DNA from: a virus
Reading direction: 5' to 3' (one strand)
Length of the DNA: 64,000 bases
Virus record (IMG/VR): IMGVR_UViG_3300037065_000037
Location: 1-64,000 of that record
Below are positions 63,936 to 64,000 of the stretch, piece by piece (within the stretch, counting starts at the first letter, position 1; each line of letters begins with the position of its first letter). The notes beneath the pieces were generated by a model. That model ran no database searches, was not told the DNA's origin, and was given only the letters and a program-made list of their open reading frames with translations. Both the position numbers and the translations under genes were made by a program.

Positions 63936-64000
63936 GATGCAAGCCTGACCATTTCCCCAGGGTACACGCTCTTAACTTGCGCTTCATAGTCCACCGACGA
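63932..64000 (-). CDS. C-terminal fragment of a phage protein running off the window
   Basis: The last 22 codons read DYEAQVKSVYPGEMVRLAS then TGA; the TGA overlaps the next ATG. The start lies beyond 64000. Too short to assign. Confidence 0.5.
   Translation of the reverse strand, partial: SSVDYEAQVKSVYPGEMVRLAS

Overview
The window looks like part of the genome of a tailed, podovirus-like bacteriophage. No host housekeeping genes, rRNA or integrase are visible. Both ends cut through phage genes, so the genome extends beyond the window or was opened at an arbitrary point. SleB-type endolysin, candidate lipoproteins and Sec-type signal peptides point to a bacterial host, probably Gram-negative, but the sequence does not identify it. 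Protein families are named from recognisable motifs only; no database search was run.

Layout. 1-1779 (+): three tandem Ala-rich repeat proteins with extreme GCG/GGC repeats. 1776-15949 (+): replication and nucleotide module, comprising a RuvC-like resolvase, HNH/AP2 endonuclease, SNF2-type helicase, DUF2800 nuclease, nucleotidyltransferase, DUF2815 ssDNA-binding protein, a membrane protein/lipoprotein pair, tRNA-Ser(GCT), family A DNA polymerase, dCMP deaminase, MazG-like hydrolase, PrimPol-helicase and an AlpA-like HTH protein. 15950-18434 (+): small early genes (zinc ribbons, Lar-like anti-restriction protein, HTH protein) around a 440 bp structured non-coding stretch. 18316-21406 (-): lysis module with candidate holin, SleB hydrolase, papain-like peptidase and small membrane proteins. 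21407-25668 (-): adhesin or tail-fibre-like proteins carrying signal peptides. 25665-36799 (-): internal virion-like proteins, cupin and GNAT proteins, a nozzle/hub protein and a head-tail adaptor. 36916-48687 (-): head module with three decoration-like paralogues (one with an inserted ice-binding-like DUF3494 domain), major capsid protein, scaffold, a set of tiny Arg/Lys-rich proteins, a degenerate HNH gene, portal and another secreted adhesin. 48817-49947 (+): a C5 DNA methyltransferase with a long second reading frame inside it. 49923-64000 (-): large terminase, then about thirty small, mostly overlapping early genes, many with zinc-binding cysteines, and an HTH regulator.

How it fits together. 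The plus-strand block replicates DNA and adjusts nucleotide pools, while the minus-strand block builds, packages and releases virions. The methyltransferase and Lar-like protein suggest defence against host restriction. Candidate TTGACA-N17-TAnnnT promoters occur at 4589, 15970, 48779 (+) and 62041 (-). At 48757-48807 two promoters diverge with overlapping -35 boxes, a natural switch point between the methyltransferase and the structural genes.

The most unusual observations are a DUF3494 ice-binding-like domain inside a virion decoration-type protein, signal peptides on four adhesin-like proteins, a series of protamine-like microproteins in the head operon, a methyltransferase gene read in two frames, a multi-hairpin non-coding region, and a terminase whose N-terminus seems to lack a normal start codon.
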